Origin: Pisaster brevispinus
Lineage: Eukaryota; Echinodermata; Asteroidea; Forcipulatida; Asteriidae
Assembly: GCA_023634235.1 (NCBI GenBank)
Contig: JAMKCF010000154.1
Span: 1 to 64,000, forward strand
DNA length: 64,000 bases
Reading direction: 5' to 3'
The translations under genes and the position numbers were made by a program. Below, piece by piece: positions 40,601-47,164 of the stretch. The notes beneath the pieces were generated by a model. It saw only the letters and a list, made by a program, of their open reading frames with translations, did not search any database and was not told where the DNA came from. Position 1 is the first letter of the stretch, and every line of letters starts with the position of its first letter.

Positions 40601-43299
40601 TTATTGCTTCATCAGTAGTTAGGCACTTCCTTGAGCATTCCAAGACATCTAAAATTTTCAAAATTCCAACTACTTTGTGACGACATCTGCAGAAGCAATT
40701 CTTCCTTCGCTGGAGGGACATAGCTTGATGGATCAAGGATCTTTTTAAATGATGCCATGACATCAATAAGATATCAGTGAATTTAGATTTGATGTTGTCA
40801 ACCAATCTTTGCATAAATGGCCTGTTAACCTACATGTAGCTAATAAAATGCTGTTGCTTTTTGGGCGATAACATCTGCACTTAGGCTTTTTGCTTCATTA
40901 GTAGGCACTTCCTCTGGACATTCCAAGGCATCTAGAATTTCCAAGAAGTGTACAGCAATGGATCCCTCCTTTTTAATGAATTGTGCATGGATCACCATCT
41001 ACTCCACCGTGATGCTGTCTGTTCTTATGGCAAACTTGATGGAAAAATGGTTGCTTTATAATCTTAACTCAAAATATATTTTCAGCTTCAGTTGATTTGT
41101 ATTTGTCATTTTCACCCTTACAAATTTTTGATTTTAAATGTCTGCTCCCAACTTGATTCTAGATCTAATAATCTCTCAAAATTTGTTGATTGTGCAATTT
41201 TATTCTTGCACAAGAAGTACTGACATTGGAATGCTTTTACCACGCCGTCTCTGCTGATATCTTTTGTTATTGAAAGCTTGTCACCAACATGTAGAAATAA
41301 ACTTCACTTTCTAGTTGGAGTGCAACAGAATTGCAATGCTCGGATGTGCAGAGCCTCATGTTCTTTGATGCTTTCTAAGTCATGTAGGTGAATGCACACA
41401 TCCAACTTTGTTCCAGACATCATGTCCATAGGGTTTTTGCAGGAACATGCCAGAACCCGGAACATATGTTAACCAAGGCTATTTTCCTTTCCACTTTCTG
41501 TAACAAGTTGAAGCATGTTTTTGTTTAGTCTGTTTTTAGCATGCATCAGAAGATGCCAGATTCCCAGCCTGCTCAAACTCGGCTGCTCTAGTAGCAGTAC
41601 ACTCATTGCTCTCCTCATTTTCCTCAAATCTGCTGAGTTTTCTGAAGAAGTTCTTGTAGTTTCCTTTGTGCCTTTGTGTGCTAAGCCATGGTTCACTTTC
41701 AAAACCACAGTTGCAAAATTGAAAATCCTTGAAAATCCCACTATCAACAAACCTAACAAAAAAATATCGCTGGCAAAAAATTACACATTCGAATGGGGTG
41801 TAAAGCCATAGTTCTCATATGTTATGTAAAAGATCCCAGTTACTATAGTTAAGAGAAGGGGAGTTGAAGTATTTATGGTTGCAGATTGCACATTGTAAAC
41901 CCTTACAAGGTGCTACATAAATGGGTCTCGTAATTTGAAAACTTAGCATACCTTTCCTTAACATAGTAAGCGCTTGAGACACCTGTAGATAATAAATGTT
42001 ATAAATGACCGCATCATAAAATCCAGACATACCCATTACAGTGACATCCTGAATGTAGACAGCTAAAGGCATCTTTTTAAAGTGGTCAATGGTCACCTTA
42101 GCATTGTTTCTAGCAAAACTATTGTATTAACAATTTACAGTCTGTCAGAGCCAATATGGCTCATTACATGTAGGCCGGTGTTTGTATCCAGTTTAATGGC
42201 ATTAAACGACTGAGAATATTTCTACTTCCTCTGAACTGGCATCGCAGGTTACTCCCCAGTTCTCACCACTACCAATTTGTACTCCTGGGTGGTGAGAAGC
42301 AATTATAGTAAAGTACCTTGCCAAAGGACACAAGTGACGCAACTGACCAGGCCAGGATTCAAATCCACATTCTGTAATTTACAGAACTTGAGCCCATCGC
42401 CCTAAACTGCTCGGCAACAACACCCAAATCTGCATAATACTAACTTCACCCCCAAACCATTTTTGTACTAAGTTTGCAAGATTTTTCAACAATCAAATTT
42501 ATGACATTCGATCTGAACTTGGTCTTCCTGATTCTTGTCACTGCCTGAGTCCCCAAACTTCAGCCAACTAATCCTTCTGAGCTCTTTCTGTCATCAAAAA
42601 AAAAAACGCTGAAAAAACCTGCTCACTAGACTTCATTCCAACAAATCTTCCAATGGAGTCGATTACCACTCATGTACCTACACTTTTCCATCTTGTCAAT
42701 GCTTCTTTTCTACATGGCTCATTTCCTACTGAGATAAAAAAAAAGCAGTGATCATTCCTACACTAAAGAAACTATCAATAAAAGGCATTCAGGTTGGCTC
42801 AGTGAATGTGAGCTTTCAAACGACCTGTATTAAGGCCTATAAGGTTAGTATTTCTCGAGATATAAAATGTTTATAACATCACATCACATTGAACATGGCT
42901 GATGTTTTGGTTGTTTTTACTTTCAGTGCCATTTCACTATTTCCAAGTACTGCCTGATTTTTGCATGGGGCGTCACGTATGATGTCATTTGTCGACACAC
43001 ACAAACAAACAAACAAATGTGTTTGTTTTTCATGATACACAGGTTACGACGGGGTGCCGATGTTCTACGAGAAACTCCTAGATTACATCCAAAGACTAAT
43101 ATCGAGATCAGAAACCAACTGCACGGGTACCAACCACACAACATCAAACAACAGAACTCACAACGACAATACAGTGCCGAACCACAGTTTACAGGATGGA
43201 TGGAGGGATGTAAGGAATTTAAAACGATCTCTGAGAGAGCGGGATGGTTTTGTAACAAATGGGAACACAAGCAAGCCGAGTAAATGTCTCGCAAAGTGA
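16604..43299 (+). CDS. ITPK1: Inositol-tetrakisphosphate 1-kinase, complete, ten coding exons
   Basis: Cytosolic ATP-grasp kinase that phosphorylates inositol tris- and tetrakisphosphates at positions 1, 5 or 6, supplying higher inositol phosphates. Joined exons are 16604-16683, 18673-18697, 21183-21308, 32929-33046, 33612-33713, 34388-34431, 35264-35432, 37277-37344, 37776-37944 and 43043-43299. All junctions are GT/AG and in phase, giving 385 codons (human 414). Residues 1-16 carry the KKVGYWMTEKKLKK start motif, and IIHKLTDV lies in exon 3. The nucleotide-binding lysine is in VCKSSKAHG (K153), with the substrate-loop His at 158 and 164. The metal ligands Asp281, Asp295 and Asn297 sit in GFDV and VIDINAFPGY at the human numbering. 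The last exon ends in an Asn/Ser/Thr-rich tail unlike the vertebrate tail. The introns are full of repeats, but no coding exon is damaged. Confidence 0.97.
16684..18672. other. ITPK1 intron 1
   Basis: No repeat of a named family was identified. A 117-codon frame at 17371-17724 lacks domain or splice support, although its last part (FEWAG) resembles a minus-strand frame near 48.27 kb and may mark an unrecognised repeat. Confidence 0.4.
18673..18697 (+). CDS. ITPK1: ITPK1 coding exon 2 (25-base microexon)
   Basis: Flanked by GATTACAG and GTGAGA. It supplies the last base of the split Arg codon and the residues KKNIELVK, which join to IDLLQP in exon 3 as in vertebrate ITPK1. Confidence 0.93.
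19072..19402. repeat. Dispersed repeat shared with 30.8 kb
   Basis: Starts GGTCCGCTGGCCAAATGCCA and ends with CTGGCCAGTCACTAAAAAAC. The same two blocks occur in the same order at 30826-31015. A retroposon-like tail lies between them at 19188-19270. Confidence 0.55.
19188..19270 (-). mobile_element. L2/CR1-like retroposon 3' end
   Basis: An (AAT)n run is followed by AAAGACATTTGTAAAGCGCC. Read on the minus strand this is the GGCGCTTTACAAATG end plus (ATT)n tail seen at the 3' ends of the L2-like elements elsewhere in the window (62.24 kb and 63.9 kb). Confidence 0.6.
19757..19863 (-). mobile_element. tRNA-derived SINE (TTTGTTCAACC tail)
   Basis: On the minus strand there is an A-box-like TGACTTGGTTGGTAGAG, a B-box-like GTTCAAATCTTGCTC and the tail CAATTTTTCTTTGTTCAACC. 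Family mates are at 20221-20320 and 20660-20733. Confidence 0.65.
20125..20370 (+). repeat. Direct repeat, first copy (contains a SINE)
   Basis: The block from ACTTGGGTGTGATCCCTGGC to TTTCCCTTGTGGTTTATTAC recurs at 20571-20776 in the same orientation. A 30-base inverted copy of the inner part (AATGTTGGCAGTCTCCCTAT) lies just upstream at about 20040-20060, so the region also folds back. Confidence 0.75.
20221..20320 (+). mobile_element. tRNA-derived SINE
   Basis: The A box TAGCTCAGTTGATAGAGC (20234-20251) and B box GGGCCAAGTCCTGCTC (20278-20293) have roughly tRNA spacing. The region is followed by CAATTTTCCTTTGATCATCCC, a decayed version of the family tail. It does not form a clean cloverleaf, so it is not a functional tRNA gene. 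Confidence 0.65.
20571..20776 (+). repeat. Direct repeat, second copy, with deleted SINE head
   Basis: Same block as 20125-20370, but the SINE part (20660-20733) has lost the stretch between the A and B boxes, so GGATAGCT runs straight into GGTTCAAGTCCCGCTCC. The B box here is closer to the tRNA consensus than in the first copy. Confidence 0.7.
21183..21308 (+). CDS. ITPK1: ITPK1 coding exon 3
   Basis: 42 whole codons from IDLLQPLEAQ to MMMDNLK, containing the family motif VIIHKLTDV. Flanked by TTGCATCAG and GTATTC. Confidence 0.96.
21385..21575. repeat. GGGGACC repeat family, copy 1
   Basis: The words CTCCTATTGTTTCTCTTTTG, TCCCATTGGTTTTGTACAT and GGTCCCCAGTTTGAATGTG recur, in order, at 28130-28285 and, inverted, at 35915-36076. 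Internal GGGGACC/GGTCCCC words give it partial inverted symmetry. It is a non-coding element of unknown class. Confidence 0.65.
21576..23105. other. ITPK1 intron 3, left part
   Basis: AT-rich sequence without an identified exon. A pair of inverted CTAGTGGTACCCC/AGGGAATACTAGAACA-type words near 22890-22935 suggests another small foldback repeat, but the boundaries are unclear. Confidence 0.35.
23106..23500 (+). mobile_element. TTAA-flanked repeat, left terminus
   Basis: TTAA followed by AGGTAATCTACAGGATTGGT begins a repeat whose exact inverted terminus lies at 28036-28062. The following AACAAACCTGTAGAAGCTTG and GATCAATCGGCCATC look like the dispersed repeats I associate with sea-star genomes (recollection, not a search). 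Confidence 0.5.
25488..25598 (+). repeat. Degenerate (GAGACC)n array
   Basis: About fifteen copies of GAGACC or AAGACC, interrupted by GAAGGTC and ATGAAA, run through roughly 110 bases. It is a simple-sequence minisatellite with no gene. Confidence 0.8.
26079..26201 (-). pseudogene. hAT transposase C-terminal fragment
   Basis: The minus strand encodes PMERVFSRGDIIMQPHRARL followed by LAEMLEMLMFLKCRENFL and a stop at 26079. This is the hAT dimerisation-domain end: the E-R-x-F-S-x-G segment, the PHRAR segment and the LxFLKC close are all family landmarks. The A-rich codons ahead (NKNKKP) and the lack of transposase upstream show that it is truncated. An AATAAA on the same strand lies about 12-17 bases after the stop. 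It sits in ITPK1 intron 3, antisense, and is non-functional as it stands. Confidence 0.85.
26731..26974. mobile_element. hAT-like MITE, copy 2
   Basis: The left end CAGGGCCCAATTTCCTGGCT and right end GCAGAGCTATGAAATTGGAC are inverted copies of each other (CTCTGCTTACCG and CGGTAAGCAGAG lie just inside). The interior is rich in GCTTAC/GTAAGC words. The right-hand extremity has mutated. No ORF. Confidence 0.7.
28036..28062 (-). mobile_element. TTAA-flanked repeat, right terminus
   Basis: ACCAATCCTGTAGATTACCT followed by TTAA is the exact inverse of the terminus at 23106. Leftwards from it, about 27640-28035 is repeat-like and GC-richer (CGGGGGAAGTCCCCGCC hairpin at about 27763-27782). Confidence 0.55.
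28130..28285. repeat. GGGGACC repeat family, copy 2
   Basis: Contains CGGGGACCTCCTATTGTCCC, GCTCCCATTGGTTTTGTACA and AGGGACCCTATTGTCC in the same order as the copy at 21.4 kb. It directly follows the TTAA terminus at 28062. Confidence 0.7.
28349..28378. repeat. (TTTA)n microsatellite
   Basis: An imperfect ATTT tetranucleotide run, low-complexity only. Confidence 0.8.
30826..31350. repeat. Dispersed repeat related to 19.1 kb and 60.8 kb
   Basis: The left part matches 19072-19402 (GGTCCACTGGCCAAATACCA ... CTGGCTAGTCACTC). The right part from ACAGGGGCTTAAATTG matches the element at 60835-61349, including GACTGCAGGGCTTG, ACAAGCACTTGGACAAG and GCTGAAAAACACAAGAC. The two families are joined here, so this is either a longer parent element or two adjacent insertions. 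Confidence 0.6.
32328..32507. repeat. 46-bp minisatellite, four copies
   Basis: Units start at 32328, 32374, 32420 and 32466, each beginning CCATTTYGG and containing AGTTTCCCTGTGTGTTACTT. The last copy diverges at its end. It lies in ITPK1 intron 3 about 420 bases before exon 4. Confidence 0.9.
32929..33046 (+). CDS. ITPK1: ITPK1 coding exon 4
   Basis: Reads TYTKDHPDVPILDPLDSVCK through FQNAFQQTS plus one base; acceptor TCAATCACAG, donor GTACGG. It corresponds to the HPETIVLDP segment of vertebrate ITPK1. Confidence 0.96.
33112..33365 (+). mobile_element. Foldback SINE-like element in ITPK1 intron 4
   Basis: A tRNA-like core with B box GATTCGAATCCTACCCGAG (33246-33264) is flanked by imperfect inverted arms. 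The left arm contains ACTCAGTACTTTCCTGAGTC and the right arm GGACTCGGGGAAAGTACTGA. The left margin shares GTTAATTTTGCATC with the element at 50.1 kb. The A box is missing: the head starts at GTAGACATCTGCTCTAGCAT, which matches the middle of the fuller SINE at 56.26 kb. Confidence 0.7.
33612..33713 (+). CDS. ITPK1: ITPK1 coding exon 5
   Basis: Reads HGKVLVPNFVEIHTKDVSEI through KVKYPF plus one base; acceptor CATTTTGAAG, donor GTAAGT. Confidence 0.96.
34388..34431 (+). CDS. ITPK1: ITPK1 coding exon 6 (44 bases)
   Basis: Encodes VCKSSKAHGSVKSHE, the nucleotide/substrate loop with Lys153, His158 and His164. There is one residue more between HG and SHE than in the vertebrate loop. Acceptor TTTTGTTAG, donor GTTAGT. 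Confidence 0.95.
34595..35191. mobile_element. hAT-like MITE, long copy 3, in ITPK1 intron 6
   Basis: Begins CAGGGCCCAATGTTATAGCT and ends AGCTCTATGAAATTGGCCCCTG, giving inverted termini. Its 597 bases are full of CTGCTTA/TAAGCAG words. The right end lies only 72 bases before ITPK1 exon 7. No coding capacity. Confidence 0.75.
35264..35432 (+). CDS. ITPK1: ITPK1 coding exon 7
   Basis: Reads MAIIFNDAGLKDIEPPC, TFINHNAQMHKIFIIG, LLVKRPSIKNF and AGLSG. FINHN and RPSIKNF are strong family matches. Acceptor TTTCTTCAG, donor GTAAGG. Confidence 0.97.
35915..36076. repeat. GGGGACC repeat family, copy 3 (inverted)
   Basis: ACCGGGGACCTATAACAAAA, GGGTCCCCGGTTTGG, TGTACAAAACCAATGGGAGC and GACAATAGGAGGTCCCC are the reverse-orientation equivalents of the other two copies. 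This copy is the most complete. Confidence 0.75.
36077..36103. repeat. (GT)n microsatellite
   Basis: A GT dinucleotide run between the GGGGACC repeat and the antisense retroposon. Read on the minus strand it is a (CA)n tract downstream of the retroposon coding end and could be that element's 3' tail. Confidence 0.85.
36229..37083 (-). pseudogene. Non-LTR retroposon reverse transcriptase, 5'-truncated
   Basis: The minus-strand frame is open from 37083 to the stop at 36229 (about 284 codons). It starts after an in-frame TAA and begins mid-domain. Visible landmarks are GGIPQGTKFGPIGFQILIND (RT block with PQG), the catalytic YVDD (36966-36955), and the thumb/C-terminal pattern RPVLEYGDVIWHSS, IESIQKRACKIML and RFKNSPVPYF, which ends ORF2 proteins of Jockey/CR1-like elements. 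The endonuclease and fingers are missing, so it is a typical 5'-truncated insertion, here antisense in ITPK1 intron 7. The retained frame carries no stop or frameshift, suggesting a fairly young copy, although it cannot make an active protein. Confidence 0.9.
37277..37344 (+). CDS. ITPK1: ITPK1 coding exon 8
   Basis: Reads KSTIFFHSHDVSKPHSSSFL then NE; the pattern FxSHxVSKPxSSS matches vertebrate ITPK1. Acceptor CTTCCTTCAG, donor GTAAGT. Confidence 0.96.
37565..37690 (+). mobile_element. tRNA-derived SINE in ITPK1 intron 8
   Basis: A box TGGTTGAGTGGA (37572-37583) and B box GGTTCTAGTCCCG (37631-37643), followed by a body with CGTCCTTAAGCAAGGCA, the conserved tail word of a widespread animal SINE type. 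It ends just before exon 9. Confidence 0.7.
37776..37944 (+). CDS. ITPK1: ITPK1 coding exon 9 (catalytic metal site)
   Basis: Reads LDKNDLKRETVLPSNEILEE onward to VIDINAFP plus one base. It carries Asp281 (GFDV), Asp295 and Asn297 (IDIN), the Mg-binding residues of the ATP-grasp fold. Acceptor TTCTAAACAG, donor GTAAGT. Confidence 0.97.
39120..39530 (+). pseudogene. L2/CR1-like retroposon endonuclease fragment
   Basis: In changing plus-strand frames the endonuclease pattern can be followed: GGGTGVLF, then YSPPPSSLSEFLTIIEELMS, then DFNVHVHDPA, then a SGPTHVCNHTLDLIFVG block. These match the YRPPSS, GDFNxHV and SGPTHxxGHTLDLIF landmarks of apurinic-like endonucleases. At least two frameshifts and several stops break it. 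It lies in ITPK1 intron 9 on the same strand as the RT piece at 42.46 kb. Confidence 0.8.
39560..41760 (-). pseudogene. Decayed transposase-like gene with internal duplication
   Basis: Minus-strand reading gives protein-like but broken pieces. Examples are TSFAKLLDPSSYAPLAKDDE (about 39750-39820), ASFKKILDPSSYVPPAKEEL with LLLQMSSQS (about 40675-40765), a GIWTDGAAVT stretch near 40515, a KNPMDMMSGTKLDV stretch near 41430 and MHAKNRLNKNMLQLVTESGK near 41520. The DPSSY segment and its flank occur at least twice (about 39720-39910 and 40560-40860), with a partial third at 40860-40990, so the locus has been duplicated internally. It resembles hAT-related transposase or a domesticated relative; the exact family is not identified. 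Many frameshifts. Confidence 0.5.
42270..42418 (-). mobile_element. tRNA-derived SINE (minus strand)
   Basis: Read on the minus strand: head GCCGAGCAGTTTAGGGCGAT, B box GGATTTGAATCC, then ACTTGTGTCCTTTGGCAAGG and GCTTCTCACCACC. Same family as 47050-47164, and sharing the GTCC-TT-GCAAGG word with 37.6 kb. Confidence 0.75.
42463..42785 (+). pseudogene. L2/CR1-like retroposon, linker and reverse transcriptase start
   Basis: The plus-strand frame reads FARFFNNQIYDIRSELGLPD, then after stops CSLDFIPTNLPMESITTHV, HLVNASFLHGSFPTEIK and, after a one-base shift in an A-run, KAVIIPTLKKLSI. This is the standard order in L2-like ORF2: F-x-x-K-I-x-x-IR linker, SLDFIPT, then A-VIPxLKK of the RT fingers. 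With the endonuclease part at 39.1-39.5 kb it forms one element interrupted by later insertions. Confidence 0.85.
43043..43299 (+). CDS. ITPK1: ITPK1 coding exon 10 and stop
   Basis: Continues YDGVPMFYEKLLDYIQRLI after INAFPG, then a polar tail rich in Asn, Thr and Ser and a basic stretch (RDVRNLKRSLRERD), ending PSKCLAK-stop at 43299. Acceptor GATACACAG. The tail is not alignable by eye to vertebrate ITPK1. Confidence 0.95.
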
Positions 43300-46032
43300 A
43301 TGAAATACCTGATTTACTGACTAAACCCTGTAATATAATAATGACTTTAGTGTACAGCAATAACAAATCACATTCAATTGTGCATTTAATTTTAAAAGTT
43401 AAAAAAATAATCAACCATGGTACTATTTTTTCAGGCGAAAGATTTTTCGTTGTTAATTTTTTTAATCTAACAAATTTATTTTTTTGTCTTCAAGTTGTTC
43501 CAATAGGTTTTATACTGATCTGAGATGACGTTGAAATTTGAACAAAACCGTTACTTTGCATCGGTCCTGATGACCTTACTATTATAGAGAGTTTCATTCT
43601 GTGATCAAAAGAAAATCAACTAAAATTATGGAATCTTATTTGGAAAAATAATGTGATACTAAAATTTAACAAAAATTAAGAAAGTCTGTTACCATTAAGC
43701 AATGATTAATTGGTAGTTCCTAAAACTTTGTGTGACTACACAATGATAAAGGTGTGAGAGAATCTTGTCCCCTTTTTAAACCTCGAAAATCGCCGTTTTT
43801 GTTTTTCCTTTTTGGTAAACCTTCTTTGTAACTCAGTAACATGTGTGCAACCTCATCATAAATCCAAAAATTATCATCTCTTTTTATAAAATGATCAACG
43901 ACATTTAGTGAGCTAGACTATCCCAATTGGAGCGTTAATAGTTATCCCTAATCAGGTAACTTGTAGCTGATATATCTTGTCTTGTAGACAAACCAAACAT
44001 AAGTTCATTTTGCGCATACACATTTTCTCCAGCTACAGTGTAGGAGAAGAGGACAGTGTTTGGAGACAGTAGGTGACTGTAACTATTGGCTCTCGTACAG
44101 TGAATCATTCCTAATCAAAATTCGAGCGAACTCTAAACTCTCCGGATGAACTCTGACAGGTGATGCTGTTTCAAAACGAAAAAAACATAAAACATATTCC
44201 ATATGCCGTGCAAAATGCACAAACATGCAAGTTGTTTGTACATGGTTCCTGCTGGTAACATGTGTATGTCTTGTCCTGGCAGTAACTCATTTGTATCTTT
44301 TTAACTGTTACTAAATGTTGGCAGATTATTGATCTAGTGTCTCTGGTGAAAGTTTATTACTTCCTTGAAGAATGGGAAATTGCTATTAAAAACTAATAGT
44401 TATCTAATAGGTCAATGTTTTACCATAAACTTGGTAAAAAATCGGGTGTTGCATCTCTAGCAGTTATTAATTAAAATGTTCTAACTTCCAGAACCTTTGT
44501 TATGACTTGACATCATTGTGAACTTTGCTTTAATTTAATATTATTTTTAACATTTTGTACAAATTAGCTGAACTTTTCCAATTATTATTTCTTGAACCTC
44601 CCTGCAATCTTGAGTCTTATTAGAAACGTGCATTTTTTTCTTGACTGTTTGTCAGCTTTGATCTGCAATCTTGATTGCATTTCCGTCTTGTTTGCCTCCT
44701 TTGCATGCTGCAACAGTTTTCTAAGATTGTGCATAGAAGTTGGCAGCAGAAGTTTAGGGTGTACACATACATGTGTTAGGGAGGAACGCAAAGTTAAACA
44801 AACATCAACTCAAGGTTAGCCTTGAGGTTTTTTAAAAGGATTTCTGGAGTTCAACCTCGAGTTACCGCTTGTTTAATTCTGCATTGCTCCCTTATCTGCG
44901 TGTTTTGTCATTTTATCCGAAGCTTACATTTTAAAAAGTTGTCCAGTCGGTGCTTTAACTCTTTCCAGACCATGGTGGTTTTTTTTTTATCAATGACACG
45001 TACACCTAGACATGGCTGATTTTTCCAAATCTTTTAACACCCATTTCCAGTGAAAATCTCTGGGAAAGAAAAATTGTTGTGTTAGAAATGATATGATGAT
45101 ATGGAAATCTTGGGAAATTGTCCTCTTCTGTTGAGTTTGATGGCTATAACAAAGGTTGTTTTTTCTCTTGTTAATTTTTTTTCCAGGGCTGTTATGGGCA
45201 TTTTGGTTTAGGAACGGCCAAGGTCCCTTAACACAATAGCTGCCTAAGAAGAGTATAATTTATTGATTTGTTATCTGAAATCTTATTTATTATCAAATCA
45301 GTAATGGTACTGATAACAAATTATGTTTGATAGGCTTCCATTTATGGGAAAATTGAGTTGTAGTCTAATTATTTTATTAATTACTCAATAACAAATGTTA
45401 AACCATTAATGTTTTATGTGGGTTGTTTTTTTCTTCTTCTCAAAAACAAGATAAATGAAACTTTCACCTGTGATTTTTTTTCAGTTTCTTAAAAAACCGG
45501 TCCCTTTACTTTGTCACATACATGTAACTTGGGTTTTATTGTGCGTAACTATTTTTCATCCCAAGTCATTGACAATGCTGATACTTGTAGCTGCACTTTT
45601 CTTTGTATACTATTTTATTACTTTTAAGTTTAGCCATCTTCTTTTGGCAAATGTACTGAACCTAGTAATTGGCATCACATGGGTTGAGGTGGCAGCTGGT
45701 TACAAGCTGCTTTTTTGAAAGACTGCTCTAAGTTGAGGATTTATTGTTAAGATGCTCGTTGTACACTCCGATGAGTGATGGTAAGCAAGGTGCTTTATAA
45801 AATTTAGAGTTGCGAGTCATCACTGACAAAAAGGCCTGAAACTAGACTTCAAATTCCAGGTGGTATCTTGAAACGATGGAATTTCCAACTTTTGTTAACG
45901 TGTGGAGATTTACAGAGAAATGTTTGAAACAGTGTCCTTAGCACTGGGATAAATCAATCAAAAGACACGATTTATTTGTGAATGCAGCTGCTTTTTTTTA
46001 CAAAACAGACGGGTAAAAGTTGGATATTTCTC

Positions 46033-46090
46033 ATCCTGACACTCGTGTCTGTAAGCAAGGCACTTCATCATACTTGCTTCTCTTAAACCC
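46033..46090 (+). mobile_element. SINE tail fragment
   Basis: CTCGTGTCTGTAAGCAAGGC and TTGCTTCTCTTAAACCCAGG match the 3' body of the SINE family at 37.6 and 42.3 kb; the tRNA head is missing. Confidence 0.6.
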
Positions 46091-47049
46091 AGGTATATAA
46101 ATGGGAACACAAGAGGGCTGATACGTGTCGAGTTGGGTTAATCACTCTATTTTAAGCAGTATGTTGACGTTGTATGCTCCCAAGGGAGTTGAGAAAGTTT
46201 TGAGGAATGGTCTAATGCATGATGAACACGGATCGTCATGTTTCAAAACGCCTTGATCTAGCTACTAGGATATGTGTGCTGTATAAGAACCAAGTATTAC
46301 CCTGATATAATATTGAAAAACTTGAACTTTGTTTGCTCAAGCTGACTGTAACTGCTCATCAAGCACTGACTGAGTTATGGCATACAAACCCAATATTGTT
46401 TAGGTTTCCATGTGGGAACTTAACTCCAAAAGATTGTTTTGGGTCTAACTGAAGTTATAAATGTAATTTCAATTAAAAGTTGTGCACCCATCACTTTGTG
46501 GGAGCAAGCTATACACGTACCCTTGAGAGTCAAATCGCACAAAATAATGTCGTTGTCATGTAAACGCTGCATCGTCTAAAATGTGCTCTATACTGTAACT
46601 TGCAGGGACATTGCCCCCCCTCCTCCTAAATGGTGTAACCATGATTATTATGATGATGACGTAAGGTGAATTGGGTCAGTAGGAATCCAAACCAGTAATT
46701 TTTAACTTGCCAATCCACTGTGACTGGCGTTGATTTGTTTAACCTGTTATGGTGCTGAATATGTGAAGTGAAGCATTGACTAAACTACATGTATGTACAT
46801 GATTGAGTATCTCCCAAAATGTTTATCATTATGACAAACAATAATAATAATTATTACTAGTGGCTTGTTATATAGTGCTCAAGTCCATGTTTAAGTGATG
46901 ATCATGGCACGGTAACATTTGTATCCCTGGTCACTGTGTCATTTGTTTCATTCCTTAAATCAGTTCAGCTCCCTTAGGAGTATACAGCCTGTGCTGCCGA
47001 ATATGTAGCGCACCAAGCTAAATCAATCACAAGAACCATCTCTGCCCTC

Positions 47050-47164
47050 ACAGGTATCCATTTACCTCAAGGACACAAGTGTCATGACCGGGATTCAAAC
47101 TCACATCCAGATGACGTAACCACCTGAACTTGAGCCTGATGCACTAAACTGCTTGGCCGTGACA
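47050..47164 (-). mobile_element. tRNA-derived SINE (minus strand)
   Basis: Minus strand: head GGCCAAGCAGTTTAGTGCAT, B box AGTTTGAATCCCGG and ACACTTGTGTCCTTGAGG. Nearest relative in the window is 42270-42418. Confidence 0.7.

Noticed and set aside
42923..43414. 163-codon minus-strand ORF
   Set aside because: It is antisense to ITPK1 exon 10 and its flanks; the coding signal belongs to the plus strand.
45455..45718. Hydrophobic 87-codon ORF downstream of ITPK1
   Set aside because: Long T/A-rich frames often appear hydrophobic; no domain or conserved pattern, and it may lie in the ITPK1 3' UTR.
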